Shown here: one piece after another, positions 19,106-29,074 of the stretch
Layout: each line of letters begins with the position of its first letter
Position numbering within the stretch: the stretch's first letter is position 1
Assembly: GCF_013415305.1 (NCBI RefSeq)
Contig: NZ_JACBXU010000005.1
Location: 1 to 64,000 of the forward strand
Source of the DNA: Pantoea sp. WMus005
GTDB taxonomy: Bacteria > Pseudomonadota > Gammaproteobacteria > Enterobacterales > Enterobacteriaceae
DNA length: 64,000 bases
Direction of reading: 5' to 3'
Notes under the pieces: model-generated
Databases searched by the model: none
Seen by the model: the letters and a program-made list of their open reading frames with translations, nothing else
What the model was told of the DNA's origin: nothing
Program-made: the position numbers and the translations under genes

Positions 19106-20559
19106 GCCTCGCCGCTCGGGATTCCTGCCAGTTCACAGGCGATTTCACCCGCGCGTTGAATTGCCCGGGAGTAGCGCGCATCAAACGGATAGCAGCAGGA
19201 GAGTCGCAGCGCATGGTTGTAGCGCTCGCTCAGTGAATAGAGCGCGCCAGGCGTGACGCAAATTTGCTCCTGCAGCAGTCGATCAAACATCTCGGTGGTA
19301 TTCACGCCGCCCGGTAACTCGACCCAGAAGACGAAGCCGCCACGCGGCAGCGTTGCGCGCGTGCCCTCCGGGAAGTAGCGGGCGATCAGACCCCGCGCCT
19401 CATCCAGGTTAGCTGCGTAACGACGGCGCAGCGTGCGCAAATGGTGGTCGTAACCGCCGGAAGCGAGAAACTCCGCCAGCGTTTCAGACAGCAGGGCGGA
19501 CTCGGCCATCGATGACACTGCTTTCAGCCGGGCAATCGCATCATGAAAACGGCCAGCGGCGGTCCAGCCAATACGGAAATCGGGGGCCACAGTTTTGGTG
19601 AAGCTGGTGCAGTAGATCACCCAGCCATCGCGATCAAAGGCTTTCACGGCGGGCGAGAGCGGCCAGTCGAACTGCAACTCGTCATATAGCCCATCTTCTA
19701 TCAGCGGAACGTGGTAAGTATTCACTAACTTCGCCAGCCGCTTCTTGTTCTCCAGCGACATACCGCAGCCCAGCGGGTTCTGCGCGCTCGGCATCGCAAT
19801 CAGTGCCTTAATGCGCTGCTCCTGCAGCAGCATCTCCAGTGCATCCAGCGACAGCCCATGCTGCGGGTCGGTGGGGATTTCCAGCGCCTTCAGGCCGAGC
19901 GAGGCCAGCAGCGGGAAGAGGAAGAAGTAGGTCGGTGACTCCAGCCCGACGCAGTCACCAGGCTGCGTAACCGCCCGCAATGCCAGCTGAAGTGCCTCCA
20001 TGCAGCCATGAGTCAGGGTGATCTCATCGGCGGTGAGCGTCTGCCCGGCGTGCAGCGCCCGTCGCGCGATCTCCTCCCGTAAGCGCTCACTACCGGGCGG
20101 AAGCGCATAGCGACCGATCATGTTGGGATGACGGCGCAACAAGGAGGCCGTAATCCGGGCGATGCGCACCGCAGGAAACAGTTCACTATCCTGCGGGCAG
20201 GCCAGAGAGATATTGGTGTAGTCCGGATGATTCTGCGCCGCAAATACCTTATCGATCAGGTCGAGCTTGCCGCTGCTGGGGTCGCGTACCCGGGTCTTAT
20301 GCTGACCGTGACGGGTTACGGCAGGCAACACGCCGCGCACGTAATAGCCCGACTGCGGTCGCGCCTCAATCAACCCGCGATCTTCCAGCATCTGCCAGGC
20401 GTTGAGCACCGTATTGACGCTAACCTGGTGTGACTGGGCAACACGGCGAATCGCCGGCAGGCGTTTGCCCGGTTTCAGCGTGCCCTGATGGATGGCCTCA
20501 GCGAAGCTGTCTGCCAGCTGCTGATAGAGCGGCTGATCGGAAGTAGGAGCAAGGGACAC
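19072..20559 (-). CDS. MocR/PdxR-type regulator (GntR wHTH fused to aminotransferase fold)
   Basis: About 495 aa. Residues 1-75 are a GntR winged helix ([39 protein letters not shown]). The rest is a class I aminotransferase-like domain with PLP lysine in [15 protein letters not shown]. Such proteins sense PLP or amino-PLP adducts. I chose GTG 20559, preceded by GGAGGCGACT; a TTG at 20586 is also in frame but has no Shine-Dalgarno. It is divergent from a LysE-family exporter, the probable target. Repeated motifs ATGGGTACAATT and AACTGTATCCAT lie in the gap. Confidence 0.88.
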   Translation of the reverse strand: MSLAPTSDQPLYQQLADSFAEAIHQGTLKPGKRLPAIRRVAQSHQVSVNTVLNAWQMLEDRGLIEARPQSGYYVRGVLPAVTRHGQHKTRVRDPSSGKLDLIDKVFAAQNHPDYTNISLACPQDSELFPAVRIARITASLLRRHPNMIGRYALPPGSERLREEIARRALHAGQTLTADEITLTHGCMEALQLALRAVTQPGDCVGLESPTYFFLFPLLASLGLKALEIPTDPQHGLSLDALEMLLQEQRIKALIAMPSAQNPLGCGMSLENKKRLAKLVNTYHVPLIEDGLYDELQFDWPLSPAVKAFDRDGWVIYCTSFTKTVAPDFRIGWTAAGRFHDAIARLKAVSSMAESALLSETLAEFLASGGYDHHLRTLRRRYAANLDEARGLIARYFPEGTRATLPRGGFVFWVELPGGVNTTEMFDRLLQEQICVTPGALYSLSERYNHALRLSCCYPFDARYSRAIQRAGEIACELAGIPSGEAQGVPLRPQTV

Positions 20560-20576
20560 AGTCGCCTCCGGTCTGG

Positions 20577-20645
20577 ATGGGTACAATTGCTGTTAATAAG
20601 AACTGTATCCATAACAATAGTGATTTTATGTCACTGTTACCATCC
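20577..20645. promoter_or_regulatory. Candidate operator between MocR gene and LysE-type exporter
   Basis: Three related 11-12-mers: ATGGGTACAATT (20577-20588); AACTGTATCCAT (20601-20612), its inverted copy with 2 mismatches; and ACTGTTACCAT (20633-20643), a direct repeat of the second with 2 mismatches, 31-32 bp (three helical turns) downstream. Inverted plus direct half-sites are typical of dimeric MocR proteins. Assignment to the adjacent regulator is by position only. Confidence 0.6.
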
Positions 20646-20694
20646 CTTTCCCCGCCGTAGCATAGAATTCTGCCCACTTTTCAGGAGAGCCATC

Positions 20695-21282
20695 ATGCTC
20701 GATCCCTCTTTCTTCAGTTACGTTACCGTGATGTCCATTACGCCAGGCCCGAACAACCTGTTGCTGGCGACCTCCGGGGTCAATTTTGGCATGCGGCGAA
20801 CCCTGCCGATGGTGTTCGGCATACTAGTGGGCTGTGCGGTGCAGACGGTGATGGCTGGCATGGCGCTGGAGGTGTTACTGCACTGGATGGCGGCGATTCG
20901 CCTGCCGCTGACGCTGGCAGGCTGTAGCTATCTGATGTGGTTATCCTGGAAGATTTTTCGCGCCGGTGCACCCGAAGCGCGAACCCGCCCACAGCCGATG
21001 ACGCTGGTGGGCGGCGCCTGCTTCCAGGCGGTCAATCCTAAAGCCTGGCTGATGGCCACCAACGTCGCGCTGCTTTACAGCGGCAGCAACGGCGTGCTGA
21101 CGGTGATGATCGGCTTTATGCTGCTCAATCTGCCCTGCATCCTGATCTGGGCTGCGCTGGGCGATCGCCTGCGCAGCCATCTGCAGATTGCCTGGAAGCG
21201 TCAGCTGTTTAACAGCCTGATGGCGCTGTCGCTGGTGGCGACCACCATCTGGATGCTGACCGACGCGCTGCTGGCCGCTTAA
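20695..21282 (+). CDS. LysE/RhtB-family exporter
   Basis: A 195-aa inner-membrane protein with about five to six hydrophobic spans. The conserved [21 protein letters not shown] near residue 10 and [12 protein letters not shown] near residue 110 are LysE/Rht family signatures. These export amino acids or related compounds; the substrate here is unknown. The start ATG 20695 has AGGAGAG upstream; earlier in-frame starts give non-membrane sequence and lie inside the divergent regulator. The stop overlaps the xfp stop by 4 nt (TTAA). Confidence 0.88.
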   Translation: MLDPSFFSYVTVMSITPGPNNLLLATSGVNFGMRRTLPMVFGILVGCAVQTVMAGMALEVLLHWMAAIRLPLTLAGCSYLMWLSWKIFRAGAPEARTRPQPMTLVGGACFQAVNPKAWLMATNVALLYSGSNGVLTVMIGFMLLNLPCILIWAALGDRLRSHLQIAWKRQLFNSLMALSLVATTIWMLTDALLAA

Positions 21283-23663
21283 TCAGGTGCACCCGGCGCG
21301 GTGGCCGACGGCCATTTCCAGTTCTGTACTTCCGGCAAATCTTCGCCATGTTCACGAACATAGCGATGATGCTCCGCCAGACGCTGCTGTAAATCTTCCA
21401 GCAGCTCCGGATGGGCATCGGCCAGGCCCGGCACGCGCAGAATCGCCTCCTGCGCCAGATGATAGCGGTCAAGCTCGTTCAGCACCGTCATATCAAATGG
21501 CGTGGTAGTGGTTCCCTCTTCATTAAAGCCGCGCACATGGAAGTTGCGGTGATTGGTGCGTGAATAGGTCAGCCGATGTATCAGCGTCGGATAGCCGTGG
21601 AAGGCAAAAATCACCGGTTTATCCTGGGTAAACAGTGCGTCGAATTCCGCATCAGATTTGCCATGCGGATGCTGATCTTCCGGCTGCAGCGCCAGCAGAT
21701 CGACCACGTTCACCACGCGGATACGCAATTCGGGCAACATCTCACGCAGCAGATCCACCGCCGCCATGGTTTCCATAGTCGGTACATCACCGGCGCAGGC
21801 CATCACCACATCCGGCTGGTCATTCTCCGGCGTGGTGCCCGCCCAGCGCCACTCGCCCATACCCGCTTCACAATGGGTCACCGCACTGGCCATATCCAGC
21901 CACTGCGGCGCAGGCTGTTTGCCCGCCACAATCACATTAATCCGATCCCAGGTGCGCAGGCAGTGATCGCCCACCCACAGCAGCGTATTAGCATCGGGCG
22001 GCAGATAGATGCGCACGATGTCCGCTTTCTTGTTGGCGACATGATCGATAAAGCCCGGATCCTGATGGCTGTAACCATTGTGGTCCTGACGCCAGACGTG
22101 CGAAGAGAGCAGATAATTCAGTGACGAGATCGGTTTACGCCAGCCCAGTTTACGCGACACTTTCAGCCACTTGGCGTGCTGGTTAAACATTGAATCGACG
22201 ATATGAATAAAAGCTTCATAGCAGTTGAACAGCCCGTGGCGACCGGTCAGGAGATAGCCTTCAAGCCAGCCCTGACACTGATGCTCACTGAGGATTTCCA
22301 TCACCCGGCCATCCCGCGCCAGCTGCTCATCGTACGGCTCGGTTCGCTCCAGCCAGGTGCGGCTGGTCACATCGAAGACGGGTGTCAGGCGGTTAGAGGC
22401 GGTTTCATCCGGGCCAAACAGGCGGAAATTATCGCGGTTCCGCTGGAACAGTACGCTGAGATAGCGCCCCAGATGCTCAGTGGCCTGCGCCATCTCCGTG
22501 CCTGGCTCGCTGACATCGCAGGCAAACTCCGCAATGTCAGGTGCATCCAGCTCACGGCGTAGCAGGCCGCCATTGGCATAAGGCGAAGCCCCCATGCGTT
22601 TTTCGCCTTCCGGTGCCAGCGCCTGCAGTTCTGGCTTCAGGCGACCCTGTTCATCAAACAGGTCGTCGGGCTGATAGCTGCGCATCCACGTTTCAAGGAT
22701 CTGTCGATGACCTTCATCTTCACGACAGGCCGCGACCGGCACCTGATGCGCGCGCCAGAAATTCTCCACTTTTTTGCCATCGACCGTTTTTGGGCCGGTC
22801 CAGCCTTTGGGGCTGCGCAGGATAATCATCGGCCAGCGCGGCACGTCGGTGCTGGCGTTGCCGCTGCGCGCCTCACGCTGATACTCAGCGATCTTACTGA
22901 AGGCGTTATCCAGTGCCTCCGCCATCAGCGGATGCATTTTTTCCGGCTCATGCCCGCAGACAAACAGCGGCTCATAGCCGTAGCCACTGAACAGTTGATG
23001 CAGATCTTCATCGCTGCTTCGACCCAGTAGCGTCGGGTTAGCAATCTTGTAGCCATTAAGATGCAGAATCGGCAGCACCGCGCCGTCACGTTCAGGATTG
23101 AGGAATTTGATGCCGTGCCAGCTGGAGGCCAGCGGCCCGGTCTCCGCTTCGCCATCGCCAATCACGCACGGCACCACCAGATCGGGATTATCGAAGGCCG
23201 CACCAAAGGCATGAGAGAGTGAGTAGCCCAGCTCACCGCCTTCATTAATCGAGCCGGGCGTTTCCGGCGCCGCATGGCTGGGAATGCCACCCGGAAAGGA
23301 GAACTGTTTAAACAGGCGCTGCATGCCTGCCGCATCCTGAGAGATGTGCGGATAAATTTCGCTGTAGCTGCCCTCCAGCCAGGTATTCGCCACCATGCCG
23401 GGGCCGCCATGACCTGGCCCGCAGATGTAGATCATATTCAGGTCGCGCAGGCGAATAACACGGTTGAGGTGGGCATAGATAAAATTCAGACCTGGCGTGG
23501 TGCCCCAGTGACCCAGCAGACGCGGTTTAATATGTTCCGGCCTGAGTGGCTCGCGCAACAGCGGGTTATCCATCAGGTAAATCTGTCCGACGGAGAGGTA
23601 ATTCGCCGCCCGCCAGTAGCGGTCGAGCAGGGTAAATTCGGGTGACGCAGGGGAGTAAGACAT
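21279..23663 (-). CDS. xfp: Phosphoketolase (xylulose-5-P/fructose-6-P)
   Basis: A 794-aa thiamine-diphosphate enzyme splitting xylulose-5-P (and often fructose-6-P) with phosphate to acetyl-P and glyceraldehyde-3-P or erythrose-4-P. Visible signatures are GPGHGGPG near residue 80 and [22 protein letters not shown] near residue 142, followed by the TPP motif [13 protein letters not shown]. Length is typical (about 790). Start ATG 23663 has AGGAGGAAC upstream; 24 further codons upstream lack a Shine-Dalgarno. E. coli lacks this enzyme; it occurs in several plant-associated Erwiniaceae. It appears monocistronic. Confidence 0.95.
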   Translation of the reverse strand: MSYSPASPEFTLLDRYWRAANYLSVGQIYLMDNPLLREPLRPEHIKPRLLGHWGTTPGLNFIYAHLNRVIRLRDLNMIYICGPGHGGPGMVANTWLEGSYSEIYPHISQDAAGMQRLFKQFSFPGGIPSHAAPETPGSINEGGELGYSLSHAFGAAFDNPDLVVPCVIGDGEAETGPLASSWHGIKFLNPERDGAVLPILHLNGYKIANPTLLGRSSDEDLHQLFSGYGYEPLFVCGHEPEKMHPLMAEALDNAFSKIAEYQREARSGNASTDVPRWPMIILRSPKGWTGPKTVDGKKVENFWRAHQVPVAACREDEGHRQILETWMRSYQPDDLFDEQGRLKPELQALAPEGEKRMGASPYANGGLLRRELDAPDIAEFACDVSEPGTEMAQATEHLGRYLSVLFQRNRDNFRLFGPDETASNRLTPVFDVTSRTWLERTEPYDEQLARDGRVMEILSEHQCQGWLEGYLLTGRHGLFNCYEAFIHIVDSMFNQHAKWLKVSRKLGWRKPISSLNYLLSSHVWRQDHNGYSHQDPGFIDHVANKKADIVRIYLPPDANTLLWVGDHCLRTWDRINVIVAGKQPAPQWLDMASAVTHCEAGMGEWRWAGTTPENDQPDVVMACAGDVPTMETMAAVDLLREMLPELRIRVVNVVDLLALQPEDQHPHGKSDAEFDALFTQDKPVIFAFHGYPTLIHRLTYSRTNHRNFHVRGFNEEGTTTTPFDMTVLNELDRYHLAQEAILRVPGLADAHPELLEDLQQRLAEHHRYVREHGEDLPEVQNWKWPSATAPGAPD

Positions 23664-23743
23664 GCGGGTTCCTCCTGATCGTTCAGTTAAAAGATGTCTT
23701 AACCCTAATAGAGAATCCTCGGAACGACCAGGCAACCGCCCAA

Positions 23744-23774
23744 TAAAAAAGGCCCCGCCATGCGGAGCCTTTTT
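23744..23774. terminator. Terminator of mqo, bidirectional shape
   Basis: AAAAAAGGCcCCGC-CAT-GCGGaGCCTTTTT: a GC stem with one mismatch flanked by A-run and T-run, so it can work on both strands. It lies 16 nt after the mqo stop on the minus strand and shields the xfp promoter region. Confidence 0.9.
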
Positions 23775-23789
23775 ATCAATGACGCTGAA

Positions 23790-25406
23790 TTACTTGCCGA
23801 CGACGAATGCGGTTTCCCGTCCTTCATCGTTGGCCGCCATCGGGGTGACCGGCGAGTAGTCAAGCTGGAGAATACGGCTGGTTTCAGCTAACACTTTTTC
23901 TGTCAGCGCCACGTCGCCGTTCAGCTTACGACCCCAGGAGGGGACTACCGCACGGATTTTGTTCTGCCATTCCGGCGAAGCCATCTGCTCAGGACAGACC
24001 TTGTGCAGCAGCTCCAGCATGATCGGTGCTGCCGTAGACGCGCCCGGCGAGGCACCCAGCAGAGCTGAAATCGTACCATCCTGTGAAGCGACGACTTCGG
24101 TGCCCAGACGCAACACAGCGCCCTCTTTCTCATCTTTTTTGATGATCTGCACACGCTGACCGGCTGTGACAAGGCGCCAGTCCTCCTGTTTCGCCTGTGG
24201 CACATAGGCACGCAGCGCGTCCATACGGTCGCGGTCGCTTTGCAGTACCTGATCCATCAGGTATTTCACCAGATCAAAGCTTTTCAGCCCGACTTTAACC
24301 ATTGGCAGCATATTGCTGCTGTTCAGCGAGGTGAACATATCCATCAGCGAACCCTGCTTCAGGAACCGGGTCGAGAAGGTGGCGAACGGGCCAAACAGCA
24401 ACACCTGCTTGCCATCCAGCACGCGGGTGTCGACGTGTGGCACGGACATGGGTGGCGCACCCACGCTGGCTTTGCCGTAGACCTTGGCCATGTGCTGCTC
24501 GACGACCTGCGGGTTTTCCGTGACCAGGAACGAACCACCTACCGGGAAACCGGCGTAGCCGTTGGCTTCCGGAATGCCGGCCTTCTGCAACAGCGGTAAC
24601 GCCGCGCCGCCAGCTCCGATAAATATTTTGCCTGCGGTCAGCGTGCGACGCGTGCCGCTGTTCAGACACTGCAGCGTGACCTGCCAGCGACCATCAGCCC
24701 GCTTTTTCAGCTCACGCACTTCCTGACGGAGACGCAGCTGGAAATTCTCTTTCTTCTCTAACGTGGCGATTAACTGACGGGTGATTTCACCGAAGTTCAC
24801 ATCGGTGCCCATCTCCGTCCAGGTCGCAGCCACTTTCTGGCTGCGGTCACGGCCATTCATCACCAGCGGGATCCAGCGGGCAATCTGCTGCGGATCTTCG
24901 GAGTAGGCCATGCCACGGAACAGGGTGCTTTTCTGCAGTGCCTGGAAGCGCTTGCGCAGGAAGTCGACGTTGTCGTCACCCCAGACAAAGCTCATGTGCG
25001 GCGTACTGTGAATAAAGCTTTTAGGATTGCGCAGATTGCCTTTCTGGACCTGATAAGCCCAGAACTGGCGGGAAATCTGGAACGATTCGTTGATCGTTAT
25101 CGCTTTGGAGATGTCGATGCTGCCATCGGTCTGCTGAGGTGTATAGTTCAGCTCCGCCAGCGCCGCATGACCGGTGCCCGCGTTATTCCAGCCATTGGAT
25201 GACTCTTCGGCCACACTATCGAGCCGCTCCACCATTTCGATAGACCAGTCCGGCTCTAACTCCTGCAGCCATGCACCGAGGGTAGCGCTCATCACACCAG
25301 CACCAATCAGCAGCACGTCAACGTCTTTGCGCTCCTGCGCGGTAATAGTGGTGTCCTTTGCCATGGCACTCATCGCGAGCGCAAGGTTTACAGCTGAATT
25401 GCTCAT
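23790..25406 (-). CDS. mqo: Malate:quinone oxidoreductase
   Basis: A 538-aa FAD-dependent peripheral membrane enzyme oxidising malate to oxaloacetate with electrons passed to quinone. The FAD-binding [24 protein letters not shown] is near residue 31; [23 protein letters not shown] follows; the C-terminal [13 protein letters not shown] is the second FAD contact. N-terminal residues 1-27 are a weakly hydrophobic extension, as in E. coli Mqo. Start ATG 25406 has GAGGAG 9-10 nt upstream. The 5' untranslated region holds a stem-loop (25457-25495). Confidence 0.95.
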   Translation of the reverse strand: MSNSAVNLALAMSAMAKDTTITAQERKDVDVLLIGAGVMSATLGAWLQELEPDWSIEMVERLDSVAEESSNGWNNAGTGHAALAELNYTPQQTDGSIDISKAITINESFQISRQFWAYQVQKGNLRNPKSFIHSTPHMSFVWGDDNVDFLRKRFQALQKSTLFRGMAYSEDPQQIARWIPLVMNGRDRSQKVAATWTEMGTDVNFGEITRQLIATLEKKENFQLRLRQEVRELKKRADGRWQVTLQCLNSGTRRTLTAGKIFIGAGGAALPLLQKAGIPEANGYAGFPVGGSFLVTENPQVVEQHMAKVYGKASVGAPPMSVPHVDTRVLDGKQVLLFGPFATFSTRFLKQGSLMDMFTSLNSSNMLPMVKVGLKSFDLVKYLMDQVLQSDRDRMDALRAYVPQAKQEDWRLVTAGQRVQIIKKDEKEGAVLRLGTEVVASQDGTISALLGASPGASTAAPIMLELLHKVCPEQMASPEWQNKIRAVVPSWGRKLNGDVALTEKVLAETSRILQLDYSPVTPMAANDEGRETAFVVGK

Positions 25407-25917
25407 GAGGCGACATCTCCTCTTCTGTTGACCTGAAGCCCAACAGTTTCGCAGGCGAAATAGTCACGCTTCTTACGAGCGCGTTGCGCTATTTCTCAAA
25501 GGTTAAGTCTCAGGTATAGGGTTAAAGCGGTGATAACGCGTTAACTGAACGTTATGCTTAGTCATCTGAATATAACATTCTCGCATCTGAATTAAACATT
25601 AGTTTATTTTTTAAATGCAGAAATGATTCAGCATAAGAATTAATCATCAGGCTCAGTGGCGTATTAGCGTTTTTTTAGAGGTAAGTCAGTGAGTTAACTG
25701 AAAATCCATGTTGCGGAAAAGCCCCATGCTGGTGCAGTGGCGGAAAGGATGCGAACAGGGCGGAATTATTTAATTAGCTGAAATTTAGCGATTTATTATG
25801 CAGCGAGGAATAACAGGAATCGGGAGCAGAGAGCCTTAACGCCCTCTGTTGTAAAAATAATGTTACATTTTTGTGAGTCTTAAAATGCGTTCGCACCCGC
25901 GCACGCATCGGATTCAC
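25407..25917. other. Long intergenic region upstream of mqo
   Basis: 511 bp without a supported gene. Near mqo, GAAATAG (25457) pairs with CTATTTC (25489) and an inner CGCT/AGCG pairs too, giving a stem-loop in the probable mqo leader. 25540-25640 is AT-rich with repeated TTAAAC/TTAACT words, where ArcA or similar regulators could bind, but no consensus is claimed. The rest, to the AhpD-like gene, shows no ORF with Shine-Dalgarno and no clear terminator. Confidence 0.5.
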
Positions 25918-26373
25918 TTATGACTGATTCGCGCTGGCAGGGAGCTTTTTCAGACTTATCGCCATGCGGTTATAGGTGTTCATCAGGCCAATTGCGATGT
26001 TCAGATCGACAATCTCTTTTTCACTGAAGTGGACTTTCAGTGCGTTATAGCGAGTGTCTGGCGCGCCCTGCTGAGCAATCAGTGTCAGGCATTCAGCCCA
26101 GTGCAGGGCCACCTTTTCTTTATCACTGAACAGCGTGCCGGATTCATGCCAGACAGATGTCAGTACAATCTTATCCCAGCTCATACCCGATTTATTCAGC
26201 GCTTTGGTATGCATATCAATGCAGTAGGCGCAGCCGTTAATCTGGGATATGCGCAGGAACAGCAGTTCCAGTAAAGTGAGCGGCAGATCGGTTTGCGCCA
26301 GATAACTGTATACGCCGCCCAGCGCTTTCATGCCTGCCGGTGCTGCACTGTGAAAATCAATACGTTCGCTCAT
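25918..26373 (-). CDS. AhpD-like carboxymuconolactone decarboxylase family protein
   Basis: A 151-aa small helical protein of the CMD/AhpD superfamily. The redox motif is CAYCIDMHTKALNKSG (about residue 47): two Cys spaced by two residues with a downstream His, as in AhpD peroxidase partners. The substrate is unknown; alkylhydroperoxidase activity is an inference from the CxxC-His motif. AGGAGG stands 6 nt before the ATG. It is divergent, with only 57 bp between, from a MocR-type regulator that probably controls it. Confidence 0.85.
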   Translation of the reverse strand: MSERIDFHSAAPAGMKALGGVYSYLAQTDLPLTLLELLFLRISQINGCAYCIDMHTKALNKSGMSWDKIVLTSVWHESGTLFSDKEKVALHWAECLTLIAQQGAPDTRYNALKVHFSEKEIVDLNIAIGLMNTYNRMAISLKKLPASANQS

Positions 26374-26430
26374 CTTATTGCCTCCTGGGGTTGATGAGGC
26401 GATTTTCGGCCTTTCAATGGAGCAGATAAA

Positions 26431-27867
26431 GTGCCAAAAAATGAGAGTCTGACTGGTCCATCACCGTTTTCTACACTCACACTGCAGCGTGGCACTTCAC
26501 GCGGCCTCAGCGAGCAATTGCGCCAGCTGATTGAACAGGCGATTGGTGAAGGGCGTTTACAGCCCGGCGCACGTCTGCCCTCCTGCCGCGATCTGGCGGC
26601 GCAGCTCGGCGTAGCGCGCGGCACCGTTCGTGCCAGCTATGACATGCTGGTTGAGGGTCAGTTTCTGCAGGCCAGAGGCGCGGCGGGCACCTTTGTCAGC
26701 GCATTACTACCGCTAAAACCGGCCGGTGCTAATACTGAACGTCTGCTACTGGAGGGCGCAGAAGAATATGACGCGGCACCGCTGACCTTTCAGATGGGCA
26801 TTCCGGCCAGCGATGCATTCCCGGCGAAAGTCTGGCTGCGCATTCTCCAGCGTCATGCGCGCATGCAGGCCAGCAGAGCGGCCAGCTATCCCGATCCGCG
26901 CGGTAGCGTAGCGCTGCGTCAGGCGCTGGTGGCCTACCTGGCGGTGGCACGCGGCCTGCGCTGTCAGGCGGACCAGATCATTATCACCAGCGGTTATGCG
27001 GGCGCGATGGGCCTGATTGGGCTGGCGATGGATTTTCAGGGAAAAACAGCCTGGCTGGAAGATCCCGGCTTCTGGGTGGCACGTCGCGCGGTTGAAGCAT
27101 TGCGTGTCACGCCGGTTTCCGTGCCGGTTGATGCTGAAGGGTTGCAGGTGGAGGCCGGGATTGCCCGCGCGCCGGATGCCGCTTTCGCGCTGGTCACCCC
27201 GGGACAGCAGGCGCCGCTTGGCATGACCATGAGCCTGGTACGCCGCCATGAATTGCTGAACTGGGCCAGCCGGGAGCAGCGCTGGATTATCGAAGATGAC
27301 TATCTCGGCGAGCTTCAGCCCGGCAACCGTGCGGCTCCGGCACTCGCAGCACTCGATAGCGAGGGGCGGGTGCTGCACATCGGTACCTTCAGCAAGACGC
27401 TGACGCCGCAACTGCGGCTGGGTTTTATGGTGGTTCCGCCCGCGCTGACGTCGCGCTTCAGCGAGGTCTGCGCGTTGCTTTCGCCTGCATCCTCAGGATT
27501 GTTGCACAACGCGGTGGCGGAGTTTCTGCGGGAAGGTCACTTTATGCGGCATCTTCGGCGCATGAAGCGCATCTATCATGAGCGACTGGAACAGATGATC
27601 GCGGCGCTCCATCCTCACTTTCCTGACCTGCAACGTGCCGGGCTGGCGGTGATTGTCCGCTTACCCGCCGGTACGCCGGATGAGGCCATTGCGCAGCAGG
27701 CGGTGGAGTGGGGCATGGCACCTTCGCCGCTGTCGATCTGGTATCAGCAGGCCGATCAGCGCGGTGCGGGTCTGGTGCTGGGTGCGGCACATCTGCCGCG
27801 TGAAGGTTACGCGCGCAGCGCCGAACGGCTAAAAGCCCTGGTCGATGCGCAGGCGGTCAGCCTCTGA
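26431..27867 (+). CDS. MocR/PdxR-type regulator
   Basis: A 478-aa protein: GntR winged helix at about residues 15-85 (RLQPGARLPSCRDLAAQLGVARGTVRASYDMLVEG), then an aminotransferase-like domain with the PLP lysine in GTFSKTLTPQLRLGF. The GTG start at 26431 has GGAG 8 nt upstream. It belongs to the same family as the gene at 19072 but is diverged, so the two are separate regulators rather than a recent duplication. The divergent AhpD-like gene is the likely target. Its last 11 bp overlap the convergent small membrane protein gene. Confidence 0.86.
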   Translation: MPKNESLTGPSPFSTLTLQRGTSRGLSEQLRQLIEQAIGEGRLQPGARLPSCRDLAAQLGVARGTVRASYDMLVEGQFLQARGAAGTFVSALLPLKPAGANTERLLLEGAEEYDAAPLTFQMGIPASDAFPAKVWLRILQRHARMQASRAASYPDPRGSVALRQALVAYLAVARGLRCQADQIIITSGYAGAMGLIGLAMDFQGKTAWLEDPGFWVARRAVEALRVTPVSVPVDAEGLQVEAGIARAPDAAFALVTPGQQAPLGMTMSLVRRHELLNWASREQRWIIEDDYLGELQPGNRAAPALAALDSEGRVLHIGTFSKTLTPQLRLGFMVVPPALTSRFSEVCALLSPASSGLLHNAVAEFLREGHFMRHLRRMKRIYHERLEQMIAALHPHFPDLQRAGLAVIVRLPAGTPDEAIAQQAVEWGMAPSPLSIWYQQADQRGAGLVLGAAHLPREGYARSAERLKALVDAQAVSL

Positions 27868-28099
27868 ACCAGCGACGCCAGACAAAGCGGATAACAAAAA
27901 ACTCTATGGCGCCCAGCAGCAAAAACCAGACGCAAAACACCACCGTGTAGAGCTGATTCAGATCCTGTAAATGGAACATCTGCAACAGATGCTGCGCCAC
28001 CGTCACGCTAAAGGCGGGCGCGGGCAGCAGCAGCGCCGAGAGAAAACCCAGCAGCAAAATGCCGCCAGGCACGATCAATGTTTCAAAAGGGTTATTCAT
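27857..28099 (-). CDS. Small two-span membrane protein, function unknown
   Basis: 80 aa with two hydrophobic segments (about residues 9-32 and 50-70) and a basic C-terminus RFVWRRWFRG, so both ends are predicted in the cytoplasm. I do not recognise the family. The frame is supported by the membrane pattern and by ATG following ACCGGT with moderate spacing, not by a strong Shine-Dalgarno. The neighbours, a MocR gene and mntP, give no clear hint. Confidence 0.6.
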   Translation of the reverse strand: MNNPFETLIVPGGILLLGFLSALLLPAPAFSVTVAQHLLQMFHLQDLNQLYTVVFCVWFLLLGAIEFFVIRFVWRRWFRG

Positions 28100-28266
28100 A
28101 ACCGGTATCTCATATTTATCAGCCAGGCATTTTCCGGTAATCGGCGACAGGGTTCAATGGTGGCGTGCGGCAATACGCGCCCAGGGCGCATTGCAGGGCA
28201 AAGGAAACGGCCAGAAAAGGCTTTGCCACCATCGACTTAGCGCCATTCATAGCGAATGATAAGAGT

Positions 28267-28282
28267 TATAGCCTTTGCTATA
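28267..28282. promoter_or_regulatory. MntR box upstream of mntP
   Basis: TATAGC-CTTT-GCTATA is a perfect 6-bp dyad that agrees with the E. coli MntR box core (TAGC-N4-GCTA). It overlaps TATACT (28279), a good -10. In E. coli, Mn-bound MntR activates mntP. The site is 134 bp before the mntP start. Confidence 0.8.
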
Positions 28283-28415
28283 CTTAAAGCCCTGATTTTA
28301 CTGTCTTTTTATCTTGAGGTTTGCGTGGTAGACTGCGCCCACTTTTTCATAACTGAACACTTTGTGTGGTGAATTCAGCGTGAATTGCCGCTTTTTCGCC
28401 CCAGGTGAATAAATC

Positions 28416-28991
28416 ATGACCTTTATTGCCACTTTAATTCTTGCGCTGGGTATGTCGATGGACGCGTTTGCCGCTGCGCTGGGCAAAGGTGCCACATTGC
28501 ATCGTCCTGGTTTTAAAGAAGCGCTGCGTACCGGTCTGATCTTCGGCTCTATTGAAGCGCTGACCCCACTGATTGGCTGGGCGCTTGGCCTGGCCGCCAG
28601 CCGTTACATCATGGCGTGGGATCACTGGGTTGCCTTCACCCTGCTGGCATTTCTGGGTGGCCGTATGATGATGGAAGGTTTTCGTCAGACAGCCGTCGCA
28701 GAACCTTGTGAAGCCCCGCAAAGTCATGGCTTTATGGTCCTGGCGACCACCGCCGTCGCGACCAGCCTGGATGCGCTGGCGGTCGGTGTTGGTCTGGCTT
28801 TCCTGCAGGTGAACATTCTCACTACTGCGCTGACCATTGGTGCTGCCACCACGGTGATGGCGACGACCGGTGTATTAGTCGGACGCTTTATCGGTCCGGT
28901 ACTGGGCAAATGGGCAGAAGTGCTGGGTGGCGTGGTTTTAATCGCTGTCGGCTCCACCATTCTGTTGCAGCATCTTGGCTACACCGCCTAG
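28416..28991 (+). CDS. mntP: Manganese exporter MntP
   Basis: A 191-aa inner-membrane protein with six predicted spans. The two family repeats begin [16 protein letters not shown] (residues 12-27) and [14 protein letters not shown] (about residue 112), each with the conserved Asp used for Mn2+ export. Length is close to E. coli MntP (188). The upstream region contains an MntR box but not the conserved GGGGAGTAG-type core of the yybP-ykoY Mn riboswitch found before E. coli mntP. ATG 28416 has a weak ribosome-binding site (CCCAGGTGAATAAATC). Confidence 0.94.
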   Translation: MTFIATLILALGMSMDAFAAALGKGATLHRPGFKEALRTGLIFGSIEALTPLIGWALGLAASRYIMAWDHWVAFTLLAFLGGRMMMEGFRQTAVAEPCEAPQSHGFMVLATTAVATSLDALAVGVGLAFLQVNILTTALTIGAATTVMATTGVLVGRFIGPVLGKWAEVLGGVVLIAVGSTILLQHLGYTA

Positions 28992-29018
28992 GGCTTTTGC
29001 ACATAAAAGCGTCATTTT

Positions 29019-29068
29019 TGTGATCTGGTTCAAATTTATTTGCTGTTAAAACGCACAGAGGCTATACT
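29019..29068 (+). promoter_or_regulatory. azuC promoter with candidate CRP site
   Basis: TGTGA-TCTGGT-TCAAA (29019-29034) matches 9 of 10 half-site positions of the CRP consensus. TATACT (29063-29068) is a likely -10, placing transcription start near 29075 and the CRP centre near -48. E. coli azuCR is known to respond to carbon source through CRP; the direction of control here cannot be told. Confidence 0.6.
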
Positions 29069-29074
29069 TTTTCG

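Noticed and set aside
28284..28415. yybP-ykoY (Mn2+) riboswitch before mntP
   Set aside because: Expected from E. coli, but the conserved core sequence was not found.
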